64,000 bases of DNA from DATBDN01 sp036269895 (lineage in GTDB: Bacteria; Actinomycetota; Thermoleophilia; Solirubrobacterales; Thermoleophilaceae), in the NCBI GenBank assembly GCA_036269895.1, contig DATBDN010000004.1, positions 14,872-78,871 of the forward strand, in the 5' to 3' direction. The position numbers were made by a program, and so were the translations under genes. This document shows positions 50,899 to 59,769 of this stretch, one piece after another (position 1 is the first letter of the stretch; each line of letters begins with the position of its first letter). A model generated the notes under the pieces. The model was not told the DNA's origin. It did not search any database and worked only from the letters and a program-made list of their open reading frames with translations.

Positions 50899-51656
50899 CG
50901 AGCGTTCTCGCGACCTACAACATCAAGGGCGGCGTCGGCAAGACCTCGACGGCGGTCAACCTGGCGTACCTCGCAGCCTCAGGCGGCGCTCAGACACTGC
51001 TGTGGGACCTCGACCCGCAGGGCGGCAGCACCTTCCTGTTCCGGGTCAAGCCGCACGTGAAGGGCGGCGCGCGCAAGCTCGTGCGCGGGAAGAGCGACGT
51101 GGACGCGCTGATCAAGGGCACCGACCACGAGCGACTCGACCTCCTGCCCGCCGACTTCTCGTACCGCCACATGGACCTGGCGCTGGCCGACACGAAGAAG
51201 CCCACACGGCGTCTGGCGCGTGTGGTCGAGCCGCTGCGCGACAGCTACGACTACGTATTCCTGGATTGCCCGCCAAGCATCTCGCTCGTGTCCGAGGGCG
51301 TGTTCGAGGCCGCCGACGCGCTGCTGGTGCCGCTGGTGCCCGCGACGCTGTCCTCGCGGACGTTCGACCAGCTGCGCGACATCGTGTCGAACGGGGACGG
51401 CGGCCCTCAAGTGCTTGCGTTCCTGTCCATGGTCGACCGCCGCAAGCGCCTGCACCGCGACCTGACGCAGAGTCTTCAGGCGGACTATCCGGAAGTGCTG
51501 CGCGCGGGCATCCCGGCGGCCAGCGACGTCGAGCGGATGGGCGCCTACCGCACTGTGATCGAGGCGTTCGCGCCGCGCAGCCGAGCGGCTCAGGCGTACC
51601 GCGACCTCTGGGTCGAGATCGGCGAGCGCCTGGAGCGACCACAGGCGTCGCCGTGA
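50895..51656 (+). CDS. ParA/MinD-family ATPase
   Basis: This 253-residue ATPase has the deviant Walker A KGGVGKTSTA (K11, K16), the switch aspartate D40 in WDLDPQGGST and Walker B FLDCPPSIS. ParA proteins form ATP-bound dimers on the nucleoid or membrane and position plasmids, chromosomes or protein assemblies. No parB is adjacent; instead it is coupled by ATGA and GTGA overlaps to a CHAD gene on each side, so its cargo is probably a polyphosphate body. The cargo is inference. Confidence 0.9.
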   Translation: MTSVLATYNIKGGVGKTSTAVNLAYLAASGGAQTLLWDLDPQGGSTFLFRVKPHVKGGARKLVRGKSDVDALIKGTDHERLDLLPADFSYRHMDLALADTKKPTRRLARVVEPLRDSYDYVFLDCPPSISLVSEGVFEAADALLVPLVPATLSSRTFDQLRDIVSNGDGGPQVLAFLSMVDRRKRLHRDLTQSLQADYPEVLRAGIPAASDVERMGAYRTVIEAFAPRSRAAQAYRDLWVEIGERLERPQASP

Positions 51657-53104
51657 CCAAGGCCGACCAGGTCGAGCGCGAGCTCAAGCTCGGCGCCTGG
51701 CCTGAGTTCGTCCTCCCAGACCTGAACGGCTTCGTCGACGGCGCCAAGCCCGGCGAGCCGGAGCGACACGATCTCGACGCCGTCTACTACGACACGCCGG
51801 ACCTCAAGCTCCTGCGCCGCGGGGCCACGCTGCGCTTCCGCCGCGGCGAGCCGCCGAGCGACCTGTGGACGGCAAAGCTCCCCTCCGACGCGTCGGCCCA
51901 GGGCCTCGCGCGGCGGGAGATCAGCGTGTCAGGCCGCCGCGACGTCGTGCCGAAACAGTTCGTCGACGTGATGCGCGGCTGGGCGCTGGGGCGTGCGCTG
52001 CGACCGGTGGCTCGCGTCTCCACGACGCGCGAGGCGATACCGCTCTGCGACGACGGTGGGCGCATGCTGGCGACGATGGACGACGACACGGTCACGGTGC
52101 GGCGCGGGCGCCGCGTGGTCGCGCGCTTCCGCGAGCTCGAGGTCGAACTGGTCGGCGACGCGCCTGCGGAGATCCTCGGCGCCATCGACGAGGCCTTGCG
52201 CTCGGCCGGGGCCGAGCACGTCGCGCAGATCCCGAAGCTGACGCGTGCGCTCGGCCGTGAGGCAGCGCTGCCCTGGGACCTCGAGGTGCCGCCACTGGGC
52301 TCGAAAACGACGATGGCGCAGGCGGCGCAGTCCCGCTTGCGGGTCAGTGTCGCGCACCTCGTCGACCTGCATGCGCCGCTCGTGCTTGACGCGGAGGACA
52401 GCGCGCAGCGCGCGCGCGATGTGGTGCAGGCGGTGGGCGCCAAGCTCGACCTGTTTGCGGCGCTGCTCGAGCCGGAGCAGTCCGAGCCGATGCGCGAAGA
52501 GCTGCGCCGGCTCGACAATGACCTAGCCCGGGTCGCGGAGCTCGACGCGCTGCTGGCCCGCGCGCCCCAGGCGAGCGACGCACGCAAGCTGTCGGCTCGC
52601 TTGGGCGACGCGCGCGCACGCGCGCACGCGACGCTGCTCAGGTCGCTCCGGGCGCGGCCTTACGTCGCGCTGCTCGAGCGCCTGGCGGAGATAGCGACCA
52701 AGCCGCCGCTGGAAACCGACGCGGGGCGTCGTCGCGCCGCCCCGGCCGCAGGCAAGTTCGTTCGCCCGTTGTGGCGGGAGCTTCGCCACGAGGAGGAGGC
52801 GCCCGCGCGGCGGGTCGCGAAACTGGAAGCAGCGGTGGAGCTGGCAGCCGCAGTGCTCGACGAGGAAGCGCAGCCGGCGCTCGAGCGGGTGCGTGAGCTG
52901 CGAACGCTCATCGCCGAACACGACCGCCTGCTCGCAATGGCGCGCAGGCTGCGGGCGATCAGGCGCCGCCTCGATCCAGACGAAAGCTGGGCAGCAGGAA
53001 TGCTCGCCGGCACGGCGGCGGCGCAGGCGGACGCGATCCGCGCGCGCTTCCCGGCCGTGTGGCAGAACGCGGCCGACAAGGCGATCTGGAACTGGGCGGA
53101 CTGA
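51653..53104 (+). CDS. CYTH domain protein with degenerate CHAD C-terminus
   Basis: This 483-residue protein has an N-terminal CYTH triphosphate tunnel domain with an ExExK motif (E8, E10, K12 in ERELKL), AVYYDTPDLKLLRRG, DLWTAKLP and a FRELEVELVG end. The C-terminal half (about 215-483) has the helical CHAD length and Arg-rich helices but has lost the conserved histidine blocks. CYTH enzymes act on triphosphates or polyphosphate. The GTG start overlaps the parA stop. Confidence 0.82.
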   Translation: MTKADQVERELKLGAWPEFVLPDLNGFVDGAKPGEPERHDLDAVYYDTPDLKLLRRGATLRFRRGEPPSDLWTAKLPSDASAQGLARREISVSGRRDVVPKQFVDVMRGWALGRALRPVARVSTTREAIPLCDDGGRMLATMDDDTVTVRRGRRVVARFRELEVELVGDAPAEILGAIDEALRSAGAEHVAQIPKLTRALGREAALPWDLEVPPLGSKTTMAQAAQSRLRVSVAHLVDLHAPLVLDAEDSAQRARDVVQAVGAKLDLFAALLEPEQSEPMREELRRLDNDLARVAELDALLARAPQASDARKLSARLGDARARAHATLLRSLRARPYVALLERLAEIATKPPLETDAGRRRAAPAAGKFVRPLWRELRHEEEAPARRVAKLEAAVELAAAVLDEEAQPALERVRELRTLIAEHDRLLAMARRLRAIRRRLDPDESWAAGMLAGTAAAQADAIRARFPAVWQNAADKAIWNWAD

Positions 53105-53145
53105 CCGAGGCTGCGGCACTGTCGGCGCGAACCCGCTAGAACTCC

Positions 53146-53163
53146 CTAACGCGGAGGCGTTAG
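53146..53163. promoter_or_regulatory. inverted repeat ahead of the DUF6351 gene
   Basis: CTAACGC (53146-53152), a GGAG loop, and GCGTTAG (53157-53163) form a perfect 7-bp inverted repeat. It lies 41 bp after the CHAD operon stop and 16 bp before ATG 53180. No T-run follows, so an operator or leader hairpin is more likely than a terminator. Confidence 0.4.
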
Positions 53164-53179
53164 CGGCTTGGGGGAGTCG

Positions 53180-55411
53180 ATGAACAGACGGGGTACGTGG
53201 GCGTTCGCGCTCGTCACGTGCGCAAGCGTGTTGCTATCGGGAGCGCCGGCTCAGGCGCGGACAGCGGCGCCTCGGATTGCGGTGCTCTCGAACAGGGCCG
53301 ACCTGGTCTCAGGCGGCGACGCGCTGGTGCTCGTGACCGTGCCGCCGGGCGTGAACGTCGCCCGGGTCCGGCTGACCGCCGGCGGCCGCGACGTCACCGG
53401 CGTCCTGCAGCGGGTCGGCGCGCGGCGCCTGGAAGGCCTGGTCGACGGGATGCCGGTGGGACGCGTCGCCCTGGTCGCGCGCATCGGTGGCAGTGCGCCG
53501 CACACGCGCGTGCGTCGCCGCACCCGGCGGATCGCCTTCACCGGCCGTGCACGAGCCGGCAGCGCCGCGCGTCTCTACGTCACGAACCATCCGATCGGCG
53601 GCCCGATCTTCGCGGGCCCGCAGATCCAGCCATGGACGTGCCAGGCGGGAGCGCAGGATGCGCAGTGCGACCAGCCGCCGTCGTATCGCTTCCTATACCT
53701 CCCGAAGGGCGCGTCGACCCAGGGCGCCACGCTGCCGGGCACGAACTCGAACAGCAGCGGCGGCTCGTTCCAGCCCTACGACCCGAACAACCCGCCGCCG
53801 TCCGACACGGTCGCCACCACGACAACGACTGACGGCGTGACAGTGCCCTTCATCGTACGGCTGGAGTCCGGGTACATCGACCGCGACCAATACGCGATCG
53901 CGACGCTGTTCGATCCGAGCAAGCCGTGGACGCCGACGGCGCCGCAGCATCAGTCCAATCGCCGACTGGTGATCACGCACGGCTTTTCGTGCGACACCGA
54001 GTACAAGACCGGTGAGGCCCCGAGCGTGCTCGAGCCCAAGCTCCTCGGCGGCGGCTTCATCGTCATGGCCAACGCGCTCGACCACGCCGGACACAACTGC
54101 AACCTGCTGACGCAGGCGGAGTCGCTCGTGATGACCAAGGAGTACACGATCGACCACTACGGGACGGCGCGCTGGACGATCGGTAGCGGCTGCTCCGGAG
54201 GATCACTGGTGCAGCAGCAGGTGGCGAACGCTTACCCGGGCATCTACCAGGGGATCACGCCGCAGTGCTCGTTCCCGGACGCCTGGTCGTCGGCGATCCA
54301 ATACGAGGAGTACACCTTCGGCCTCAAGTACCTCGAGAACCCGCTGCGCTGGGACCCGGGCGTGATCTACGACCCGCTAGCGATCACCGCCTTCTTCGAC
54401 CACCCGAACATCGCGAATCCGGTCACGTTCACGACGGTCATCCCGAACTCCGGTGATCCGTCGCGGTCGTGCCCCGGCATTCCGCAGGAGCAGGTCTACA
54501 ACGCGCAGACGAACCCGCACGGCGTGCGCTGCACGCTGCAGGACTACATGGTCAACGCGTTCGGGCGCGACAGCCGCGGATTCGCGCGCCGCGGGTACGA
54601 CAACGTCGGCGTCCAGTACGGCCTCCGGGGCCTGCGTGACGGGCGCGTGTCGCCGGCGCAGTTCGTCGACTTCAACACCCACGTCGGCGGTGCGGACATC
54701 GACCTGAACGTCACACCCGAGCGGACGGCGGCCGACCCGATTGCGCTCGAGCGGCTCTACCGCACCGGCGCGATCGACTCCGCGAACAATCTCAACAAGG
54801 TCGCGATCATCGATTTGCGCGGGCCGGACCCCGGCGCCTTCCACGACGTCTATCGGACCTATGCGATGCGCGCGCGGCTCGAGCGCAACTTCGGCACCGC
54901 GGCCAACCAGATCCTCTGGCGGGGCCAGGCCCCGCTGATCGGCGACCCGTCGTTCGCCGACGACTCCGTGTTCGCAATGGATCGCTGGCTCGCGCGCGTG
55001 AACGCCGACCACCGCAAGCTCCCGCTGGCGCGGAAGATCATCGAGGACAGGCCCGACAACGTCGCACCGCGCTGCACCGATGGCCAGGGTCACGAGCTTG
55101 TTGCGACGGTCTGCGACGAAACCGTCACCGCGTACGGCACGCCGCGGCAGGGGGCCGACGGCCCGCTGGCCGAGGATGTCATGAAGTGCCAGCTCAAGCC
55201 GATGCGGCGCGAGGAGTACCCGGTCACGTTTACCGACGACCAGTGGCGGCGGCTCCAGGGAGCCTTCCCGGGCGGCGTATGCGACTACAGCAAGCCGGGC
55301 GTCGACCAGCATGGCGCGATCGCGTGGCTCACCTACCAGGACGCCAAGGGGCATGTGATCTACGGCGGCAAGCCGATGGGGCCGGCGCCTGTGTCGCACC
55401 GGATCCGGTAG
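53180..55411 (+). CDS. DUF6351-family secreted esterase-like protein
   Basis: This 743-residue exported protein has a signal peptide of about 30 residues (LLSGAPAQARTA), an N-terminal domain up to about 140, then a catalytic-looking domain with LVITHGFSCDTEYKTG and the serine elbow GSGCSGG, where S339 is the candidate nucleophile. Many cysteines suggest disulfides outside the cell. DUF6351 resembles tannase and polyhydroxybutyrate depolymerase folds, so an extracellular ester hydrolase is plausible but the substrate is unknown. GGGGGA precedes ATG 53180. Confidence 0.75.
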   Translation: MNRRGTWAFALVTCASVLLSGAPAQARTAAPRIAVLSNRADLVSGGDALVLVTVPPGVNVARVRLTAGGRDVTGVLQRVGARRLEGLVDGMPVGRVALVARIGGSAPHTRVRRRTRRIAFTGRARAGSAARLYVTNHPIGGPIFAGPQIQPWTCQAGAQDAQCDQPPSYRFLYLPKGASTQGATLPGTNSNSSGGSFQPYDPNNPPPSDTVATTTTTDGVTVPFIVRLESGYIDRDQYAIATLFDPSKPWTPTAPQHQSNRRLVITHGFSCDTEYKTGEAPSVLEPKLLGGGFIVMANALDHAGHNCNLLTQAESLVMTKEYTIDHYGTARWTIGSGCSGGSLVQQQVANAYPGIYQGITPQCSFPDAWSSAIQYEEYTFGLKYLENPLRWDPGVIYDPLAITAFFDHPNIANPVTFTTVIPNSGDPSRSCPGIPQEQVYNAQTNPHGVRCTLQDYMVNAFGRDSRGFARRGYDNVGVQYGLRGLRDGRVSPAQFVDFNTHVGGADIDLNVTPERTAADPIALERLYRTGAIDSANNLNKVAIIDLRGPDPGAFHDVYRTYAMRARLERNFGTAANQILWRGQAPLIGDPSFADDSVFAMDRWLARVNADHRKLPLARKIIEDRPDNVAPRCTDGQGHELVATVCDETVTAYGTPRQGADGPLAEDVMKCQLKPMRREEYPVTFTDDQWRRLQGAFPGGVCDYSKPGVDQHGAIAWLTYQDAKGHVIYGGKPMGPAPVSHRIR

Positions 55412-55418
55412 CGCGAGG

Positions 55419-56177
55419 TCAGGCCGCGAGCGCGTACGCCGGGCGCCGCTCGCGGTGGCAGCCCGTGCGCGCCTTGACCACGACCGGGTGCCAGTCGCGC
55501 TGGCCATGCGGGCGCACGAGCGCGGCCAGGCGCTCGTTGCGTCCCGAGCGGATATCGATCGCCCAACGCGGTCCCGGCAGCAGCCGCGGCTCGCGCTGTG
55601 GGACGTGGCCGGCGATCTGGCCCCACGGGGTCGTCTGCTCCGTCGGCCACTCGTCGCTGTGCATCCAGAAGATGCCGCCACACGGATCGGGGCCACCCCG
55701 CTCCGGGCCGACCGACGTGAACAGTGGGTCGCGCGGCGACTGAATGCGGTCGCGGTGCCAGCGGTGATTGATCTCCGCGGCGCAGTCGTCCACATCGGCC
55801 GGGAGATCTGCGACGAACTGGGGGTGGACGCCTGCATGCGTGATCAGCCAGCCGGCACTCGCACAGGCGGCATCCGGCCAGCCCTGCGCTGCCAGGGTCG
55901 CGAGCGCAGCCCCGTGCTCACCGTCGGAGTCGGCGAGCAGGCGCCACTCGTGGTTGCCCACGAGCACGACGTCGAGCACGTCGGCCGCCAGCTGCGCCGT
56001 CTCGAGGTTCGCCTCCGGCGCCGCTCGGCGGTCCAGCAGGTCGCCGACCTGGACGATCCAGCCGGCGCGGCGGCGCCTGCCACCCGAGTCGACGACGCCG
56101 ATCTCGCGGAGCAGTGTGTACAGCGCGTCGGCGCGCCCATGCACATCACCGATCACCAGGTCTATTGCTCGCGCCAT
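55419..56177 (-). CDS. calcineurin-like metallophosphoesterase
   Basis: This 252-residue enzyme has the metal motifs DVHGRADAL (GDxHG), VGDLLDRR (GDxxDR) and LVGNHEW (GNHE), with later THAG and GHV histidines. That is the protein phosphatase/ApaH arrangement, so it may act on phosphoproteins or diadenosine polyphosphates. ATG 56177 follows GGCGGAGAG. An ATG at 56243 in frame would add a CERCDS-containing segment but has no ribosome binding site. Confidence 0.85.
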   Translation of the reverse strand: MARAIDLVIGDVHGRADALYTLLREIGVVDSGGRRRRAGWIVQVGDLLDRRAAPEANLETAQLAADVLDVVLVGNHEWRLLADSDGEHGAALATLAAQGWPDAACASAGWLITHAGVHPQFVADLPADVDDCAAEINHRWHRDRIQSPRDPLFTSVGPERGGPDPCGGIFWMHSDEWPTEQTTPWGQIAGHVPQREPRLLPGPRWAIDIRSGRNERLAALVRPHGQRDWHPVVVKARTGCHRERRPAYALAA

Positions 56178-56321
56178 CTCTCCGCCGAGAGAGTCGCAGC
56201 GTTCGCAGACGTACTCGTAAACATCGTGTGACCGGTTACCCATATTTAGTACGAGGAACCGACGAATGCCGTACGGACAACGGCGTTTGCGACACGCCGG
56301 TCCACGGAAAGCCAACTTTGG

Positions 56322-56948
56322 ATGAAGATCGGGATCATCGGCGCGGGCCGCATGGGCGCCACGCTCGCCCGGCATTTCGCGAACGCAGGTCACGACGTCG
56401 CGATCAGCAACTCGCGTGGCCCGGAGAGCCTGCGCGAGCTCCAGGCCGAGCTCGGGGACCGCGTCCGTGCCCTGACACCGGAGAAAGCCGCACGCTTCGG
56501 CGAGCTCGTCGTCGTCGCGATCCCGTTCAAGGCTTACAAGGACGTGCCCGCCCAGGAGCTGGCGGGCAAGGTCGTGATCGACGTCAACAACTACTTCCCC
56601 GACCGCGACGGCCACTTCGATGAGCTCGACGACGACCGGACGACCTCGAGCGAAATGCTCGCCCAGCACCTCGACGGCGCCTACGTGGTGAAGGCGTTCA
56701 ACGCGATCGGGGCCGACAGCCTGCGCAACAAGGCGTGCCCCGGAGAAGCCACCGGCCACATCGGCATCCCGATCTCGGGCGACGACCTGGCCGCCAAGCA
56801 GGAGGTCGACGACTTGATCGCCGAAATCGGCTTCGACGGTGTCGACGCGGGCACCCTCGCAGAGGGTGGGCGCAAGCATCAACCCGGAACGCCGGTCTTC
56901 GTCGAAGACCTGCCGTCCGAGGAGCTGGCAGCCAGGATCGCCGAATGA
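56322..56948 (+). CDS. F420-type NADP oxidoreductase family protein
   Basis: This 208-residue Rossmann-fold protein begins MKIGIIGAGRMGATLAR and has ISNSRGPESL and VVIDVNNYFPDRDG, matching the F420_oxidored family (NADPH:F420 or related reductases). It could also be a general NADP-dependent dehydrogenase. It overlaps udgX as ATGA. Gene pair function unknown. Confidence 0.78.
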   Translation: MKIGIIGAGRMGATLARHFANAGHDVAISNSRGPESLRELQAELGDRVRALTPEKAARFGELVVVAIPFKAYKDVPAQELAGKVVIDVNNYFPDRDGHFDELDDDRTTSSEMLAQHLDGAYVVKAFNAIGADSLRNKACPGEATGHIGIPISGDDLAAKQEVDDLIAEIGFDGVDAGTLAEGGRKHQPGTPVFVEDLPSEELAARIAE

Positions 56949-57595
56949 GCGAACTGCGCTGGACCGAGCCGAACGACGCGACGCCGTTCCTGCCCGAGCG
57001 GCGGACTCTCACCGACCTGCGCGAGGCGGCAGCGGGCTGCCGCGGCTGCCACCTATGGCGTGGGGCGACGCAGACGGTGTTCGGCGAGGGGCTCAAGCGC
57101 GCGCGGGTGATGATGGTGGGCGAGATGCCCGGTGATCGCGAGGACCGCGAGGGCCAGCCGTTCGTCGGCCCGGCCGGGCGCGAGCTCGACAAGGCGCTCG
57201 ACGCCGTCGGCATTGATCGCAAGGACGTTTACATCACGAACGTCGTCAAGCACTTTGCCTTCGAGGAACGAGGAAAGCGCCGGCTTCACCGAACTCCGAA
57301 GCGCTTCGAGGTCGACGCGTGCCGGCCGTGGCTGGACTCGGAGATCCAGGTCGTGCGCCCTGAAGTGCTCGTGCTGCTCGGAGCGACGGCGGGCAAGGCG
57401 CTCCTGGGTAACAAGTTCAAGCTCGGTGAGTCGCGCGGCCGCCCGCTCGACTCCGACCTGGCGCCACTCGTGTCCGCCACCGCCCACCCCGCCTCGATCC
57501 TGCGCCAGCGCGACGACGCCAGCCGCCATGCGGAGCGCGAGGCGTTCGTCGAAGACCTCCGGAGGATCGCTGAGGCGATGGCCGGAGGTGGCTGA
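56945..57595 (+). CDS. udgX: UdgX-type uracil-DNA glycosylase
   Basis: This 216-residue family 4-like glycosylase has GEMPGDREDREGQPFVGPAG and the diagnostic R-loop KRRLHRTP at 111-118, with H115 at the position of the mycobacterial UdgX histidine that becomes covalently joined to the DNA sugar. Cluster ligands are C32 and C35, C126, and probably H103 in place of a fourth cysteine. It removes uracil from DNA and forms a tight or covalent complex. TAHPASILR near the end is the second active-site motif. Confidence 0.9.
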   Translation: MSELRWTEPNDATPFLPERRTLTDLREAAAGCRGCHLWRGATQTVFGEGLKRARVMMVGEMPGDREDREGQPFVGPAGRELDKALDAVGIDRKDVYITNVVKHFAFEERGKRRLHRTPKRFEVDACRPWLDSEIQVVRPEVLVLLGATAGKALLGNKFKLGESRGRPLDSDLAPLVSATAHPASILRQRDDASRHAEREAFVEDLRRIAEAMAGGG

Positions 57596-57652
57596 GTTAG
57601 CAGCGACTGCCGGTCTGCGGTTAGGGTCCCCTGAACTACCAAGGAGGTTGGG

Positions 57653-57868
57653 ATGGCGGACAGCGTCTATCGAGTTACCGAGGTGATCGGCACGAGCTCT
57701 GAGTCGTGGGAGCAGGCAGCGCGCAACGCAGTCGAAACCGCGGCTAAGACGGTACGCGACCTGCGTGTCGCCGAAGTCAGGCGCACGGACCTCACGATCG
57801 AGAACGGCGCCATCCAGAGCTACCGGGTCAGGCTCGGAATCTCCTTCAAGTACGAGAGCGGCGAGTAG
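57653..57868 (+). CDS. dodecin family flavin-binding protein
   Basis: This 71-residue protein has the dodecin signature VYRVTEVIGTSSESWEQAA and an end SYRVRLGISFKYE. Dodecins form hollow 12-mers that store flavin or CoA. AAGGAGG lies 6 bases upstream of the ATG, the most perfect Shine-Dalgarno sequence in the window. Its last 49 bp overlap the convergent EamA gene. Confidence 0.92.
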   Translation: MADSVYRVTEVIGTSSESWEQAARNAVETAAKTVRDLRVAEVRRTDLTIENGAIQSYRVRLGISFKYESGE

Positions 57869-58761
57869 CGCCCACGCGGCGCGCTCAGCACGACCACCGC
57901 GGTCAGCACGAGCGCGCCGCCGGCCAGCTGGACCGCGGCGAGCGTCTCGCCGAACACGAGGAAAGCGAGGAGAACGGTCACGACCGGCTCGACCGTGGCC
58001 AAGATCGACGCGGTCGTCGGGCCAACGCGCGCGAGGCCCGCGAAGAACAGGCTGATCGCCCCCACGGTCGAGACCAGCGCGAGGCTGACGAGCCAGCCCC
58101 ATCCCGCTGCCGTCACCGCACCCGGATGCAGTTGCCCGAGCAGCGCCGAGCCAATCGTCAGAGACACCGCGGCGCCCGTGCATACGAGCGCCGACAGGAC
58201 GCGCGGATCGAGCCGGCCCGCGACCCCGTCGCTGACGAGGATGTACGTGCTGTAGACCACGGCCGCAGCGATTCCGAGCGCCGCGCCCAGCGGATCGAGC
58301 GCGCCCGCGCCGGATCCGGCGAGGACCAGGACGAGGCCGAACGACGCGAGCCCGAGCGCGGCGGCGCGGCGCGCGTCGATGTGTTCGCGGCCGAGGACGA
58401 CGGCAGCGGCGGCGACCATGGCGGGGAACGTGTAGAGCAACAGCGACAAGAGCGACGCCTCGATGCGCTCGAGCGCCAGGAAGTAACAGCCGGCCTGGAT
58501 CGCGTAACCGCACGCGCCGAGCGCGAGCCCGGTGCGGAGATCCCGCCCTGTCAGCGAGCGCAGCTGGTGCCGGGCGCCGCTTGCCAGGACCAGCGCCCAG
58601 AACACGACGGCCGCGATCACGAAGCGCGCGGCCAGCAGGGTCGCGACATTGACGCCCTCGCGGTACGAGAGCTTGCCGAAGATGGCCATCGCGCCGAACG
58701 CCGCGCCGGAGCTGATGCACATCAGGGTGCCGGAGGAGCGCACCTCGAGATCGTGTCTCAT
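57820..58761 (-). CDS. EamA/DMT family transporter
   Basis: This 313-residue permease has ten helices in two repeated halves (MCISSGAAFGAMAIFGKLSY and GWGWLVSLALVSTVGAISL), the EamA pattern of metabolite or drug exporters. It is divergent from the LysR gene across 56 bp and its 3' end overlaps dodecin. The substrate is unknown. Confidence 0.85.
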   Translation of the reverse strand: MRHDLEVRSSGTLMCISSGAAFGAMAIFGKLSYREGVNVATLLAARFVIAAVVFWALVLASGARHQLRSLTGRDLRTGLALGACGYAIQAGCYFLALERIEASLLSLLLYTFPAMVAAAAVVLGREHIDARRAAALGLASFGLVLVLAGSGAGALDPLGAALGIAAAVVYSTYILVSDGVAGRLDPRVLSALVCTGAAVSLTIGSALLGQLHPGAVTAAGWGWLVSLALVSTVGAISLFFAGLARVGPTTASILATVEPVVTVLLAFLVFGETLAAVQLAGGALVLTAVVVLSAPRGRYSPLSYLKEIPSLTR

Positions 58762-58792
58762 CGATGCGTCAGGAACAATTCCGATTTCTGTC

Positions 58793-58806
58793 GCTAATCG
58801 CTTAGC
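58793..58806. promoter_or_regulatory. palindrome between EamA and LysR genes
   Basis: GCTAA-TCGC-TTAGC is a perfect 5-bp inverted repeat, located 12 bp before the LysR start and in the shared promoter region of the divergent transporter. Position and size suit a LysR operator. Confidence 0.5.
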
Positions 58807-58817
58807 ATCGCTGATGA

Positions 58818-59732
58818 ATGCTCGACCTGCGCCGATTGCGCCTCTTGCGCGAGCTCAGCGAGCGCGGAACGATCGCGGCGGTCGCCGACGCGTTGCAGTT
58901 CACACCCTCGGCGGTTTCGCAGCAGCTGGCGGCGCTCGAGGCGGAGGCTGGGGTGCAGTTGCTCGTCCGCGCAGGACGCGGCGTGCGCCTGACAGACGCC
59001 GCACTCGTGCTGGTCGAGCACGCCGAGGCGCTGCTCGAGCGGGCGGCCGTCGCCGAAGCAGACCTTGCGGCGGTGGCGGGCACCGTGGCTGGGCGCGGGC
59101 GGGTCGCGTCGTTCCAATCGGTCGCGCTGCGCATCGTCATCCCGGCATTCGAAGCGCTTGCCCGCGACGCGCCGCGGCTTCGCTGCGAGCTGGTCGAGGC
59201 CGAGCCGGAGCAGTCGCTGCCCGCCCTGGCGCTCGGCGACATCGACCTGGCCCTGGGCGACGAGTGGCCGCACCAGCCCTGGCGGCTGCCGCCGGGGCTG
59301 GAGCGCCACGAGCTGCTGCGCGACCCGGTCCACGTGGTCCTGCCGAGCCGCCACGCGGCGGCGCGCCGCCACGAGGAGGCGCTGCCGCTGGCCGAGCTGG
59401 CCGAAGAGACGTGGACGACGGGGCACGTCGGCACGCCGTGGGAGGAGCTGGTCCGACGGACCTGCAGGGAGCACGGAGGCTTCGATCCGGACATCAGGCA
59501 CCGCACAAACGACGCGACGGTGAGCCTGGCCCTGGTCGCGCGCGGGCAGGCAGTGACGCTGCTGCCCGGCCTGGTCCTCCCCGGCCATCAGCCCGGCGTG
59601 ACACTGCGATCGATGGCCGACACGGATCTGCGCCGCACGGTCTTCGCCGTGACCCGCGCTGCAGATGCAGCGCGGCCGTCGACGCAGGCGCTGCTCGCAG
59701 CGATGCACGACGCCGCAGCCGCGACGGCCTGA
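58818..59732 (+). CDS. LysR family transcriptional regulator
   Basis: This 304-residue protein has an N-terminal winged helix-turn-helix (residues 1-60, LRELSERGTIAAVADALQFT) and a substrate-binding-type effector domain from about 90. Such regulators often control the divergent gene, here the EamA exporter. The small intergenic palindrome fits this. Confidence 0.9.
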   Translation: MLDLRRLRLLRELSERGTIAAVADALQFTPSAVSQQLAALEAEAGVQLLVRAGRGVRLTDAALVLVEHAEALLERAAVAEADLAAVAGTVAGRGRVASFQSVALRIVIPAFEALARDAPRLRCELVEAEPEQSLPALALGDIDLALGDEWPHQPWRLPPGLERHELLRDPVHVVLPSRHAAARRHEEALPLAELAEETWTTGHVGTPWEELVRRTCREHGGFDPDIRHRTNDATVSLALVARGQAVTLLPGLVLPGHQPGVTLRSMADTDLRRTVFAVTRAADAARPSTQALLAAMHDAAAATA

Positions 59733-59769
59733 GCGCGGTGCATCCGGGCGCGCGCCTAGCGTGCCGCGC

